Source: Bacillota bacterium | Lineage (GTDB): Bacteria; Bacillota; Clostridia; Christensenellales; Aristaeellaceae | Length of the DNA: 64,000 nucleotides | Reading direction: 5' to 3' | NCBI GenBank assembly: GCA_023425025.1 | Contig: JAFADG010000016.1 | Location: 124,001 to 188,000 of the forward strand | Shown here: in pieces, positions 55,437 through 62,063 of the stretch | How positions within the stretch are numbered: position 1 is the stretch's first letter | How the letters are laid out: each line of letters starts with the position of its first letter | Notes under the pieces: generated by a model | The model's database searches: none | Seen by the model: only the letters and a program-made list of their open reading frames with translations | What the model was told of the DNA's origin: nothing | Translations under genes and position numbers: made by a program

Positions 55437-56452
55437 GAACCATGGGCAACACCCTGTATGTGACCACGCCCGAGGCCTATCTTTCCCTGGATGGGGAGAA
55501 CGTGGTGGTGCTAAAGGGCGAGGAAACCCTAGGCCGACTTCCCCTGCACAATCTGGAGGGCATCGTTACCTTCGGCTACACCGGCGCCAGCCCCGCGCTG
55601 ATGGGCGCCTGCGCTCAGCGGCAGGTGGCCCTTACCTTCCTTTCCGGCCACGGTCGCTTCCTGTGCCGGGTATCGGGGGAGGTGCAGGGCAATGTCCTCC
55701 TGCGCAAAAAGCAGTACCGCGTCTCGGAAAACGAAGCGGACAGCGCCTGCGTCGCCAGAGCCATTCTTCTTGGAAAAATCTATAATGCCCGCTGGGTCTT
55801 AAACAGGGCACAGCGGGATTATCCTATGCGGTTGGATGTTGAAAAAATCAACAGGGTTTCCGGGTTTTTGCAGGAATCCCTTGCGCGGCTGAAGGCAGTC
55901 GCCACCCTGGATGAATTGCGTGGGGTCGAGGGGGAAGCGGCCGCGCGATATTTTTCTGTTCTCGACGAGCTTATCCTTCAGCAGAGAGCTGATTTCTTCT
56001 TTCACGGGCGGAACAAGCGTCCTCCGCTGGATAACATGAATGCCATGCTCTCCTTTGTCTACACGCTGCTGGCCCATGATGTGGAGGCAGTGGGGCTGGA
56101 TCCATACGTGGGCTTTTTGCACAGAGACAGGCCGGGTCGCATCTCCCTGGCGCTGGATATGATGGAGGAACTGCGGCCCGTTCTGGCCGACCGTTTCGTG
56201 CTCAATCTGGTGAACCTGAAGCAGGTATCCCCCGGCGGGTTTGATGTGCGGGAAAACGGAGCGGTTATGATGGACGATGCTACCCGCAAAGCTATCTTAA
56301 CAGCGTGGCAAAGCAAAAAGCAGGAGATGATCACCCATCCTTTTCTGGAGGAGAAAATGGCTTGGGGCCTTGTTCCCCACGCCCAGGCCATGCTGCTTGC
56401 CCGTTTCCTCCGGGGCGACCTGGACGGCTATCCGCCGTTTTTGTGGAAGTAG
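55433..56452 (+). CDS. cas1: CRISPR integrase Cas1 (type I-C)
   Basis: A 339-residue Cas1 that integrates new spacers with Cas2. It begins NTLYVTTPEAYLSLDGENVV and has the metal-binding catalytic Glu in RGVEGEAAARYF (about 165), His in VGFLHRDRPGRISLALDM (about 228) and acidic residues in MMEELRPVLADRFV (about 243). The frame is open upstream to 55334, but ATG 55433 overlapping the cas4 stop (ATGA) matches the family N-terminus. Cas2 follows after 6 bases. Confidence 0.96.
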   Translation: MRTMGNTLYVTTPEAYLSLDGENVVVLKGEETLGRLPLHNLEGIVTFGYTGASPALMGACAQRQVALTFLSGHGRFLCRVSGEVQGNVLLRKKQYRVSENEADSACVARAILLGKIYNARWVLNRAQRDYPMRLDVEKINRVSGFLQESLARLKAVATLDELRGVEGEAAARYFSVLDELILQQRADFFFHGRNKRPPLDNMNAMLSFVYTLLAHDVEAVGLDPYVGFLHRDRPGRISLALDMMEELRPVLADRFVLNLVNLKQVSPGGFDVRENGAVMMDDATRKAILTAWQSKKQEMITHPFLEEKMAWGLVPHAQAMLLARFLRGDLDGYPPFLWK

Positions 56453-56458
56453 GCGCGT

Positions 56459-56749
56459 ATGCTTGTACTGATCACCTATGATGTGAATACCGAAACCTCG
56501 CAGGGGAAGCGCCGGCTGCGCCTGGTGGCCAAACAATGCCTCAATTACGGCCAGCGGGTTCAAAATTCTGTTTTTGAATGCGTGATCGATGCGGCCCAGT
56601 GCCGCCAGGTTCAGCATGCCTTGGAGCAGCTGATCGACAAGGAAAAGGACAGCCTTCGCTTTTATTACCTGGGTAACAACTACAAGACCAAGGTCGAGCA
56701 CGTGGGTGCCAAGCCGTCTTTGGATGTCACCGGGCCGCTGATGCTGTAG
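56459..56749 (+). CDS. cas2: CRISPR adaptation protein Cas2
   Basis: A 96-residue Cas2, the dimeric scaffold of the Cas1-Cas2 integrase. The ferredoxin-like fold begins MLVLITYDVNTETSQGKRRL, with the conserved YDV after the first strand, and NYGQRVQNSVFECVIDAAQC and SLRFYYLGNNYKTKVEHVG follow. It is the last cas gene; the leader and array begin downstream on the same strand. Confidence 0.96.
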   Translation: MLVLITYDVNTETSQGKRRLRLVAKQCLNYGQRVQNSVFECVIDAAQCRQVQHALEQLIDKEKDSLRFYYLGNNYKTKVEHVGAKPSLDVTGPLML

Positions 56750-57026
56750 GGAAAATGGCAAGTGTATCTGCTGGTGCGCTCAGTTTGCGCAATCGGAAGT
56801 GGCCGAGTAGTGACATACATATTGAGACGGGGATTTCGCGTCGTGTGCGAAGGCCAAGCAATCATACTTTTGCCGGAGGGTTCGCACCCTGCCGGCATGT
56901 TTTTTATCCTGCATTTGGCGGTTTCTGTACTTTTGATTTTGAATGGGAATCGATCAAAGAGGAAACTTCCACAGATTTGGTGAATGTTGTATAAGAAGGT
57001 CCTGTACCTTTTTGGATTCTTTTGCA
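56750..57026 (+). promoter_or_regulatory. CRISPR leader region
   Basis: The non-coding stretch between cas2 and the first repeat, AT-richer toward the array. It contains an inverted repeat GTGCGAA (56845-56851) with TTCGCAC (56881-56887) that encloses AAGGCCAAGCAATCATAC. From memory a similar GTGCGAA...CAAGC...TTCGCAC element follows cas2 in other I-C loci. The leader side is supported by the intact repeats being proximal and the degenerate one distal. No CDS is supported. Confidence 0.75.
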
Positions 57027-57388
57027 GTCGCTCCCTGCGCGGGAGCGTGGGTTGAAATCTGGCGCAAAGCAGGCCATTGTAAATGGCCGCAGTGTCGCTC
57101 CCTGCGCGGGAGCGTGGGTTGAAATCCCTGTTTGCTGTTTACGCTTGTGCGTGCGCTTGGTCGCTCCCTGCGCGGGAGCGTGGGTTGAAATCTGATAACA
57201 CCAATGGGAGCGGGGGGCTATTCTGTCGCTCCCTGCGCGGGAGCGTGGGTTGAAATCTGCCCGTTTGCTGCAAAAATGTAAGGACACCCGTCGCTCCCTG
57301 CGCGGGAGCGTGGGTTGAAATATCGGTATTATCCGGCTTAACGTCATACAGCCCACGTTGCTCCCTACACAGAAGCGTGGGTTGAGAT
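57027..57388 (+). CRISPR. Type I-C CRISPR array, 6 repeats and 5 spacers
   Basis: The 32-base repeat starts GTCGCTCCCTGCGCGGGAGC and ends GTGGGTTGAAAT, with a hairpin GCTCCC/GGGAGC, typical of type I-C. Repeats lie at 57027-57058, 57094-57125, 57160-57191, 57225-57256, 57290-57321 and 57357-57388. The first five are identical; the last has 6 mismatches (mostly G to A), so it is the old, leader-distal end. Spacers are 35, 34, 33, 33 and 35 bases. Spacer 1 contains a GGCCATTGTAAATGGCC palindrome. No spacer was matched to the window by eye. Confidence 0.98.
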
Positions 57389-57886
57389 GCGCATCATCGA
57401 TACGTTTTTGTCGGAGCGGGATGACAAACGGCGGCAGCCCGCTTTGCTCATCAGCCTTTTGCTTTCCGAGCTCGCGTTTACCGCACGGGGCAGCCAGCAG
57501 CAGGCGACGAGTGGATCGTCAAGGTGCAGCGCCTTGTTCGCACGGAGCCGGCCAGAATGTTTCCTCTGGAAGAGCTGGCGCAGATGGCCAATATTTCTGT
57601 GCGGCCCCTGTTCAGCCGTTTCAAGACGATCACCGGCCAGACCGTGCATCAATATCCAATGAACCTGAAGCTGGAAATGGCCTATGCCGCCATCCGTGCT
57701 GCCGACCGAACCATACAGGATATCGCCGTGGACTATGGCTTTTATGGTGCGTGTCAGTTCAGATGACTATCCGAAAAGAAATACGGCGAGCCGCCCAAGC
57801 ATTTCAAGATGTGGGACCCTTCCATAAACGTCAACTGGACGTTGCTGCAATCCAAACCATCGACAAATTTACTTTTTCATCAATAA
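57389..57886 (+). pseudogene. Truncated, frameshifted AraC-family regulator
   Basis: The remnant of an AraC/XylS regulator. An initial frame (RIIDTFLSERDDKRRQPALL, then ISLLLSELAF) passes by a one-base frameshift near 57505-57515 into DEWIVKVQRLV, then the first HTH (FPLEELAQMANISVRPLFSR with FKTITGQTVHQYPMNLKLEM) and the second (AIRAADRTIQDIAVDYGFYG, ACQFR). An in-frame TGA at 57764-57766, a CGA codon changed by one transition, is followed by LSEKKYGEPPKHFKMWDP, the normal AraC C-terminus, ending at 57886. The N-terminal ligand domain is absent: the frame begins inside the last CRISPR repeat. It precedes a mannonate dehydratase-like gene that it may once have regulated. Confidence 0.85.
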
Positions 57887-57918
57887 GGGAAAAATGCTTT
57901 TATCTCGCGGGCTTGTTA

Positions 57919-57927
57919 TGCTATAAT
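57919..57927 (+). promoter_or_regulatory. Extended -10 promoter for the mannonate dehydratase-like gene
   Basis: TGCTATAAT matches an extended -10 (TGnTATAAT). There is no good -35, as is common for this class. It lies about 57 bases upstream of the ATG. Confidence 0.6.
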
Positions 57928-57983
57928 ATTGCAAAACCCATGGATTATTATAACAAATACTTTGTGTCTTGTGAGGTGGATGT

Positions 57984-59198
57984 ATGGCGCTTACGATTAC
58001 CGATATCCGGGCCATTGTCACGGCACCCCAGAACATACCCCTGGTAGTAGTCAAGGTGGAAACCAGCGAGCCGGGTCTGTATGGCCTTGGCTGCGCGACC
58101 TTTACCCAGCGTTTTTTGACGGTCGCCTATGAAGTTGAGCATTATATCAAGCCCCTGCTGGTGGGCAAGGATGCCAATCGTATTGAAGATATCTGGCAGA
58201 TGGCCATGGTCTCGGCCTACTGGCGCAACGGGCCCATTCAAAACGCGGCTATATCCGGCGTGGACATGGCTTTGTGGGACATCAAGGGCAAGCAGGCCGG
58301 GCTGCCCCTGTACGAGTTGTTTGGAGGCAAGGTGCGGGAAGCCGCCCGCGTATACCGTCATGCCGACGGCAAAACGCTGGAGGAGATTGGCGACCGGGTG
58401 CAGGCCTTCATGGAAAAGGGCGTGCAGGTTGTAAGGCTGCAGCATGGCGGCTACGGCGGGAATACCGGCGGCATACAGCCCCTGTCTGGCCTGCGGCCGG
58501 ACGGCGCCTGCCACGGCGCGTATTACGACCCGCTGCAGTACCAGTTGTCCGTTACCAAGCTGTTTGACTACATGCGCAGCCGTTTCGGCTTCGGCGTGGA
58601 GTTCTGTCACGACGTGCATGAGCATCTGGAGCCAGTGGAATCCATCCGCCTGGCCAGGGAGGTGGAGCCCTACCGTCTGTTCTTCTATGAGGATTCCCTG
58701 GCGCCGGAGCAGGGCGAGTGGTTCGAAATCATGCGCAAGCAGACCCATACGCCCATCGCCATGGGCGAACTGTTTGTGAACCCCAGGGAGTGGACGCCGC
58801 TGATTGCGAACAAGCTTATCGACTTCATCCGCTGCCATATCAGCCAGATCGGCGGCATCACCCCCGCCCGCAAGCTGGGTATCTTCTGCGAGGCTTTCAG
58901 TGTGCGCACCGCCTGGCACGGGCCGGGGGATGTGTCGCCGGTGGGTCATGCCGCCAACATCCATTTGGATGTGTCCAGCTGGAACTTTGGCATACAGGAA
59001 TGGTCCGGCTTCACCCAGGCCAGCCTGGATGTATTCCCCGGCTGCCCGGAGCTTCGGGGCGGGTATGTATACCCCAATGACAAGCCGGGCCTGGGCATTG
59101 ATATCGATGAAAAGCTGGCTGCCAAATTTCCCTGCGACGAAAGCCTGCCTACCTGGACCAATTGCCGCCGCCCTGACGGAACGCTGGGCCGGCCATAA
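57984..59198 (+). CDS. Enolase-superfamily dehydratase (mannonate dehydratase ManD/RspA-like)
   Basis: A 404-residue enolase-superfamily enzyme, probably dehydrating a sugar acid such as D-mannonate or D-gluconate to a 2-keto-3-deoxy acid. It has the N-terminal capping domain (DIRAIVTAPQN, LYGLGCATF), GVDMALWDIKGKQAG, metal-binding EFCHDVHEHL and YEDSLAPEQ, MGELFVNPREW, and RTAWHGPGDVSPVGHAANIH, the last close to ManD. ATG 57984 has GAGGTGG upstream. It has its own promoter and ends at a terminator. The upstream AraC-family gene is broken, so its control may have changed. Substrate within this family is known to vary and cannot be fixed from sequence. Confidence 0.9.
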   Translation: MALTITDIRAIVTAPQNIPLVVVKVETSEPGLYGLGCATFTQRFLTVAYEVEHYIKPLLVGKDANRIEDIWQMAMVSAYWRNGPIQNAAISGVDMALWDIKGKQAGLPLYELFGGKVREAARVYRHADGKTLEEIGDRVQAFMEKGVQVVRLQHGGYGGNTGGIQPLSGLRPDGACHGAYYDPLQYQLSVTKLFDYMRSRFGFGVEFCHDVHEHLEPVESIRLAREVEPYRLFFYEDSLAPEQGEWFEIMRKQTHTPIAMGELFVNPREWTPLIANKLIDFIRCHISQIGGITPARKLGIFCEAFSVRTAWHGPGDVSPVGHAANIHLDVSSWNFGIQEWSGFTQASLDVFPGCPELRGGYVYPNDKPGLGIDIDEKLAAKFPCDESLPTWTNCRRPDGTLGRP

Positions 59199-59223
59199 TT
59201 ACAATAAAGAAACGACCCATAAG

Positions 59224-59257
59224 AAAACCCTGGCAGCTCGAAAACTGCCGGGGTTTT
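59224..59257. terminator. Bidirectional terminator between ManD-like gene and secF
   Basis: AAAACCCTGGCAG (59224-59236) pairs with CTGCCGGGGTTTT (59245-59257), with one mismatched pair and an 8-base loop. T runs lie at both ends, so it can serve both converging genes. Confidence 0.8.
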
Positions 59258-59272
59258 GCGTATCATTCCTTG

Positions 59273-60196
59273 TTACGCGGTGCGAGCCTGCTTGTCACGC
59301 TGATGGCGCTTCCACATCGCCCACAGGGGACCGGCGATACAGACGGTGGAATAGCAGCCGCTGATGGAACCGATGGCCATGGGCAGGGCGAAGCTCTTGA
59401 TGGAATCGATGCCGTTGGCGAAGGCGAAGACATACACCAGCGCAATGCTGACGAAAACGGCCAGGTTGGTGTTTATGGAGCGGGTCAGGGACTGGGTGAT
59501 GGACTTGTTGACCAGCGTTTCCACAGGCATATCCTTGTCCAGCCGGGCATTTTCACGGATGCGGTCATAGATAACGATGGTGTCGTTGATGGAGTAGCCG
59601 ATGATCGTCAAGGCCACGGCGACAAAGGAGTCGCCGATGGGGATCTTGAAGAGCACGCAGGTGAAGAACACCACCAGCAGGTCGTGGAACAGGGCAACCA
59701 GCGCCATCACGCCGGCGGAGAGGCCGGAGATCTTGCGGAAACGGGACCATACGTACAGCACGATCATAAGGGAGGACAAACCGATGGCGATCATGCCGTT
59801 GGTCAGGAACTTATGGCCGAAGAAGGGTTCTACCATCGAAGATTCGGCCGCTGTCAGGCTGTTGTCGGGGAATTCTGCCTGCAGGGATTCATCCAAATCC
59901 TGCTTTTCGTTGGCGTCCAAGCCGTATTCGCCGGCCAGGTTGAGAATCAGGTACGTGTTCTTGGAAGCCAGGTCCTGGGTGCTCTGTGCCTGCACCAGGC
60001 GGCCCAGCTTCTCGGAAACGAAATCGCCTGCATGCTCCGCGTCCAGCGTGCCGGTGTATTGGTACTTGAGGATCGCGCCGCCTTTAAACTGGATATCCAG
60101 TTGCACGCCGTTGAAAATCATGCCGATGATGCCGGCCAGGATGATCAGGGCAGAAATGGTGAAATAGACGTAGCGTTTTTCAAAAAAACGGATCAT
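59273..60196 (-). CDS. secF: Protein translocase subunit SecF
   Basis: A 307-residue membrane protein of the SecDF translocation complex, using the proton motive force to pull exported proteins outward. It has six predicted membrane helices; the first is YFTISALIILAGIIGMIFNG, followed by VQLDIQFKGGAILKYQ, the family's D-x-D/FKGG signature, and later VALTIIGYSINDTIVIYDRI and TRSINTNLAVFVSIALVY. ATG overlaps the secD stop (ATGA). SecD and SecF are separate genes here, whereas many Bacillota carry a fused SecDF. Confidence 0.96.
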   Translation of the reverse strand: MIRFFEKRYVYFTISALIILAGIIGMIFNGVQLDIQFKGGAILKYQYTGTLDAEHAGDFVSEKLGRLVQAQSTQDLASKNTYLILNLAGEYGLDANEKQDLDESLQAEFPDNSLTAAESSMVEPFFGHKFLTNGMIAIGLSSLMIVLYVWSRFRKISGLSAGVMALVALFHDLLVVFFTCVLFKIPIGDSFVAVALTIIGYSINDTIVIYDRIRENARLDKDMPVETLVNKSITQSLTRSINTNLAVFVSIALVYVFAFANGIDSIKSFALPMAIGSISGCYSTVCIAGPLWAMWKRHQRDKQARTA

Positions 60197-61470
60197 ACGT
60201 TTGCCCTCACTTTCTGATAGAATCCAGGCTTACGCAGAGCCTTGAACCTGCTCAGGGACCTGATCATCAGCCGGGAGGCTGTCACGCCGGCTACGAAGTT
60301 CAAAATAACGCCGGTGAGCAGGGAGTAGGCGAAGGACAAAAGCGAACCGGAACCGAAGATCATCAGGATGATGGCCACGATCATAACGGTGATGTTGCCG
60401 TCAAACACGGAGGAGAAGGCTTGCTTGAAGCCCAGAGCGATGGCCGAATCCAGGGACCTGCCTTCGCGCAGCTCCTCGCGGATGCGCTCGGAAATGATGA
60501 CGTTGGCGTCCACGCCCATGCCGATGGACAGAATAACCGCGGCGATACCGGGCAGCGTCAAGGTAATCTGGGGAATGGACAGCGCCAGCAGCTGGCCGGA
60601 CACCTGCATGAGCAGCGCCAGGCAGGCTACAAACCCGGGCAGCCTGTAATAGGCGATCAGGAAAATGCAAATCACGGCAAACGCTGTAATGCCGGCCTTC
60701 ACCATCACATCCAGGGCTCCCTGGCCCAGGGTGGCGCTGATGGTGGAGTGGTTGCGGGAAATCAGCGAGAAGGGCAGCGCGCCGGCCTGGATTTTTGTGG
60801 CCAGAGACAATGCTTCCTCGCCGGTGCCGATCTTGTTGATCACGGCCTCGCCGTTGGGGATGACTTCCTCCACGATGGGGTGGGAGATCAGGCGGTCATC
60901 CATAAATATACGGATTTCCTTGCCCACCAGCCTGGCGGTGGCATCAGCAAAAAGCTTCTTGCCTTCATCGTTAAAGACCAGGGAAACCATATAGCCGTTT
61001 AGGCTTGACGAATCGTACCTTGCCGCGCTCTGCAAAACATGGGATCCGTCCAGGATCACGTTGCCGTCCGGGTCAACAAAGGTCAGCTTCGCTGTTTCGC
61101 CAAGCTCGGCAATGGCCTTGTCGGGGTCAAAGTCCGTTTCGTCGGATTTCCAGGGGAAACGCACGATAATGTAGCCGTTCTGCTTGTCCACCGTGACATC
61201 GCGGTCCAGAATGTTCAAGCCGTCCAAACGGTTTTCGATGGTGGCGCGGGCAGCCTCCAGTTCATCGCCGGTGGGCACCTTGTCCACATCCTTGGGCTCG
61301 AAAACGGCGTCAACGCCGCCGCGGATATCGATGCCAAAACGCATATTGGCCGCGCCGGGCAGGGTAATCGTCCTGTCTCCCATGGGAATCGTGAGACCAA
61401 ACAAGGCCACAAAGGACATTGCCAGGATGATTGCGGCCACGATAAAGAAGGTCTGTTTTTTCGCCTTCAT
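60193..61470 (-). CDS. secD: Protein translocase subunit SecD
   Basis: A 425-residue partner of SecF with six predicted membrane helices and a large external P1 region between the first two. Seen motifs: FGIDIRGGVDAVFEP (the G-x-D-x-x-G-G signature), KLTFVDPDGNVILDGSHV in the external part, and IGMGVDANVIISERIREELR in the C-terminal membrane region, which includes the conserved Asp. AAAGGGAG precedes the ATG at 61470. A small membrane protein gene lies 78 bases upstream and may share the promoter near 61980. Confidence 0.96.
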   Translation of the reverse strand: MKAKKQTFFIVAAIILAMSFVALFGLTIPMGDRTITLPGAANMRFGIDIRGGVDAVFEPKDVDKVPTGDELEAARATIENRLDGLNILDRDVTVDKQNGYIIVRFPWKSDETDFDPDKAIAELGETAKLTFVDPDGNVILDGSHVLQSAARYDSSSLNGYMVSLVFNDEGKKLFADATARLVGKEIRIFMDDRLISHPIVEEVIPNGEAVINKIGTGEEALSLATKIQAGALPFSLISRNHSTISATLGQGALDVMVKAGITAFAVICIFLIAYYRLPGFVACLALLMQVSGQLLALSIPQITLTLPGIAAVILSIGMGVDANVIISERIREELREGRSLDSAIALGFKQAFSSVFDGNITVMIVAIILMIFGSGSLLSFAYSLLTGVILNFVAGVTASRLMIRSLSRFKALRKPGFYQKVRANV

Positions 61471-61548
61471 ACAATCTCCCTTTCTATACGGCTTGCTTGC
61501 CGCGGATGATGTTGCTCCGGTAATAGGTGCCCGTGGGGCGCTGCAGCC

Positions 61549-61938
61549 TTACGCAGCGGCGGCCGCCGGCGGGGCGTGGCTGCCCAGAGGAAGCACACGC
61601 GCGCGATAGGGTATGCGGCGCGATTTGACAAAAAGCCGCTTGTGCCTGCCGGAAAGAAACCTGAACAGAGCTGTGAATATCAGGCCCAGCGCGCAATACC
61701 AGGGCAGCCGGCCGCCTGATCCTCTGCGAAGCAAAGCGGCCTGGGGATCTCCCTCAAGCAGCAGCAGCAAAGTTTCCCAACCGCAAAAAATCCGGTCGCG
61801 ATCAACCGGATCCGCCAGGGAGGCCTGCGTCTGCTCCCCTTGCGCCTTGGCCGGCGTCAAAGGGGATATGGGCACGACGCCAGGCTCCCAAGCCATAAGG
61901 ATCGCCGCGGTGAGAACCGAAATGGCGCAGCGCTGCAT
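61549..61938 (-). CDS. Small predicted membrane protein upstream of secD
   Basis: A 129-residue protein that I do not recognise. It has an N-terminal hydrophobic or signal-like segment (CAISVLTAAILMAW), a polar Gln/Asp-rich stretch with RDRIFCGWETLLLLLEGDP, and a second hydrophobic helix (LPWYCALGLIFTALFRFLSG) followed by a very basic tail (RHKRLFVKSRRIPYRARV) and a run of alanines. GGGAG lies about 12 bases before the ATG, and a good promoter is 40 bases upstream. It might be a membrane accessory of the secDF operon, or simply a spurious frame in a transcribed leader. Confidence 0.55.
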   Translation of the reverse strand: MQRCAISVLTAAILMAWEPGVVPISPLTPAKAQGEQTQASLADPVDRDRIFCGWETLLLLLEGDPQAALLRRGSGGRLPWYCALGLIFTALFRFLSGRHKRLFVKSRRIPYRARVLPLGSHAPPAAAAA

Positions 61939-61977
61939 GTAGGCTTGTCGCTCCCGTTCATTGCTTGTACTTCAAGC

Positions 61978-62006
61978 AGTATAGGACACAGGTGTATAAA
62001 AGTCAA
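61978..62006 (-). promoter_or_regulatory. Promoter of the small protein-secD-secF unit
   Basis: On the minus strand TTGACT (62006-62001), 17 bases, TATACT (61983-61978). A dyad ACAGGTG (near 61988) with CACCTGT (near 62008) brackets the -35 and spacer and may be an operator. Confidence 0.75.
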
Positions 62007-62063
62007 CCACCTGTACAAATTGCCATACATAAGCGCAAAAGTGTAAAGGTTTTGTGATTTTTT

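Noticed and set aside
57948..58964. A 338-residue minus-strand frame overlapping the ManD-like gene
   Set aside because: It is an antisense shadow; the plus frame matches the enolase superfamily along its whole length.
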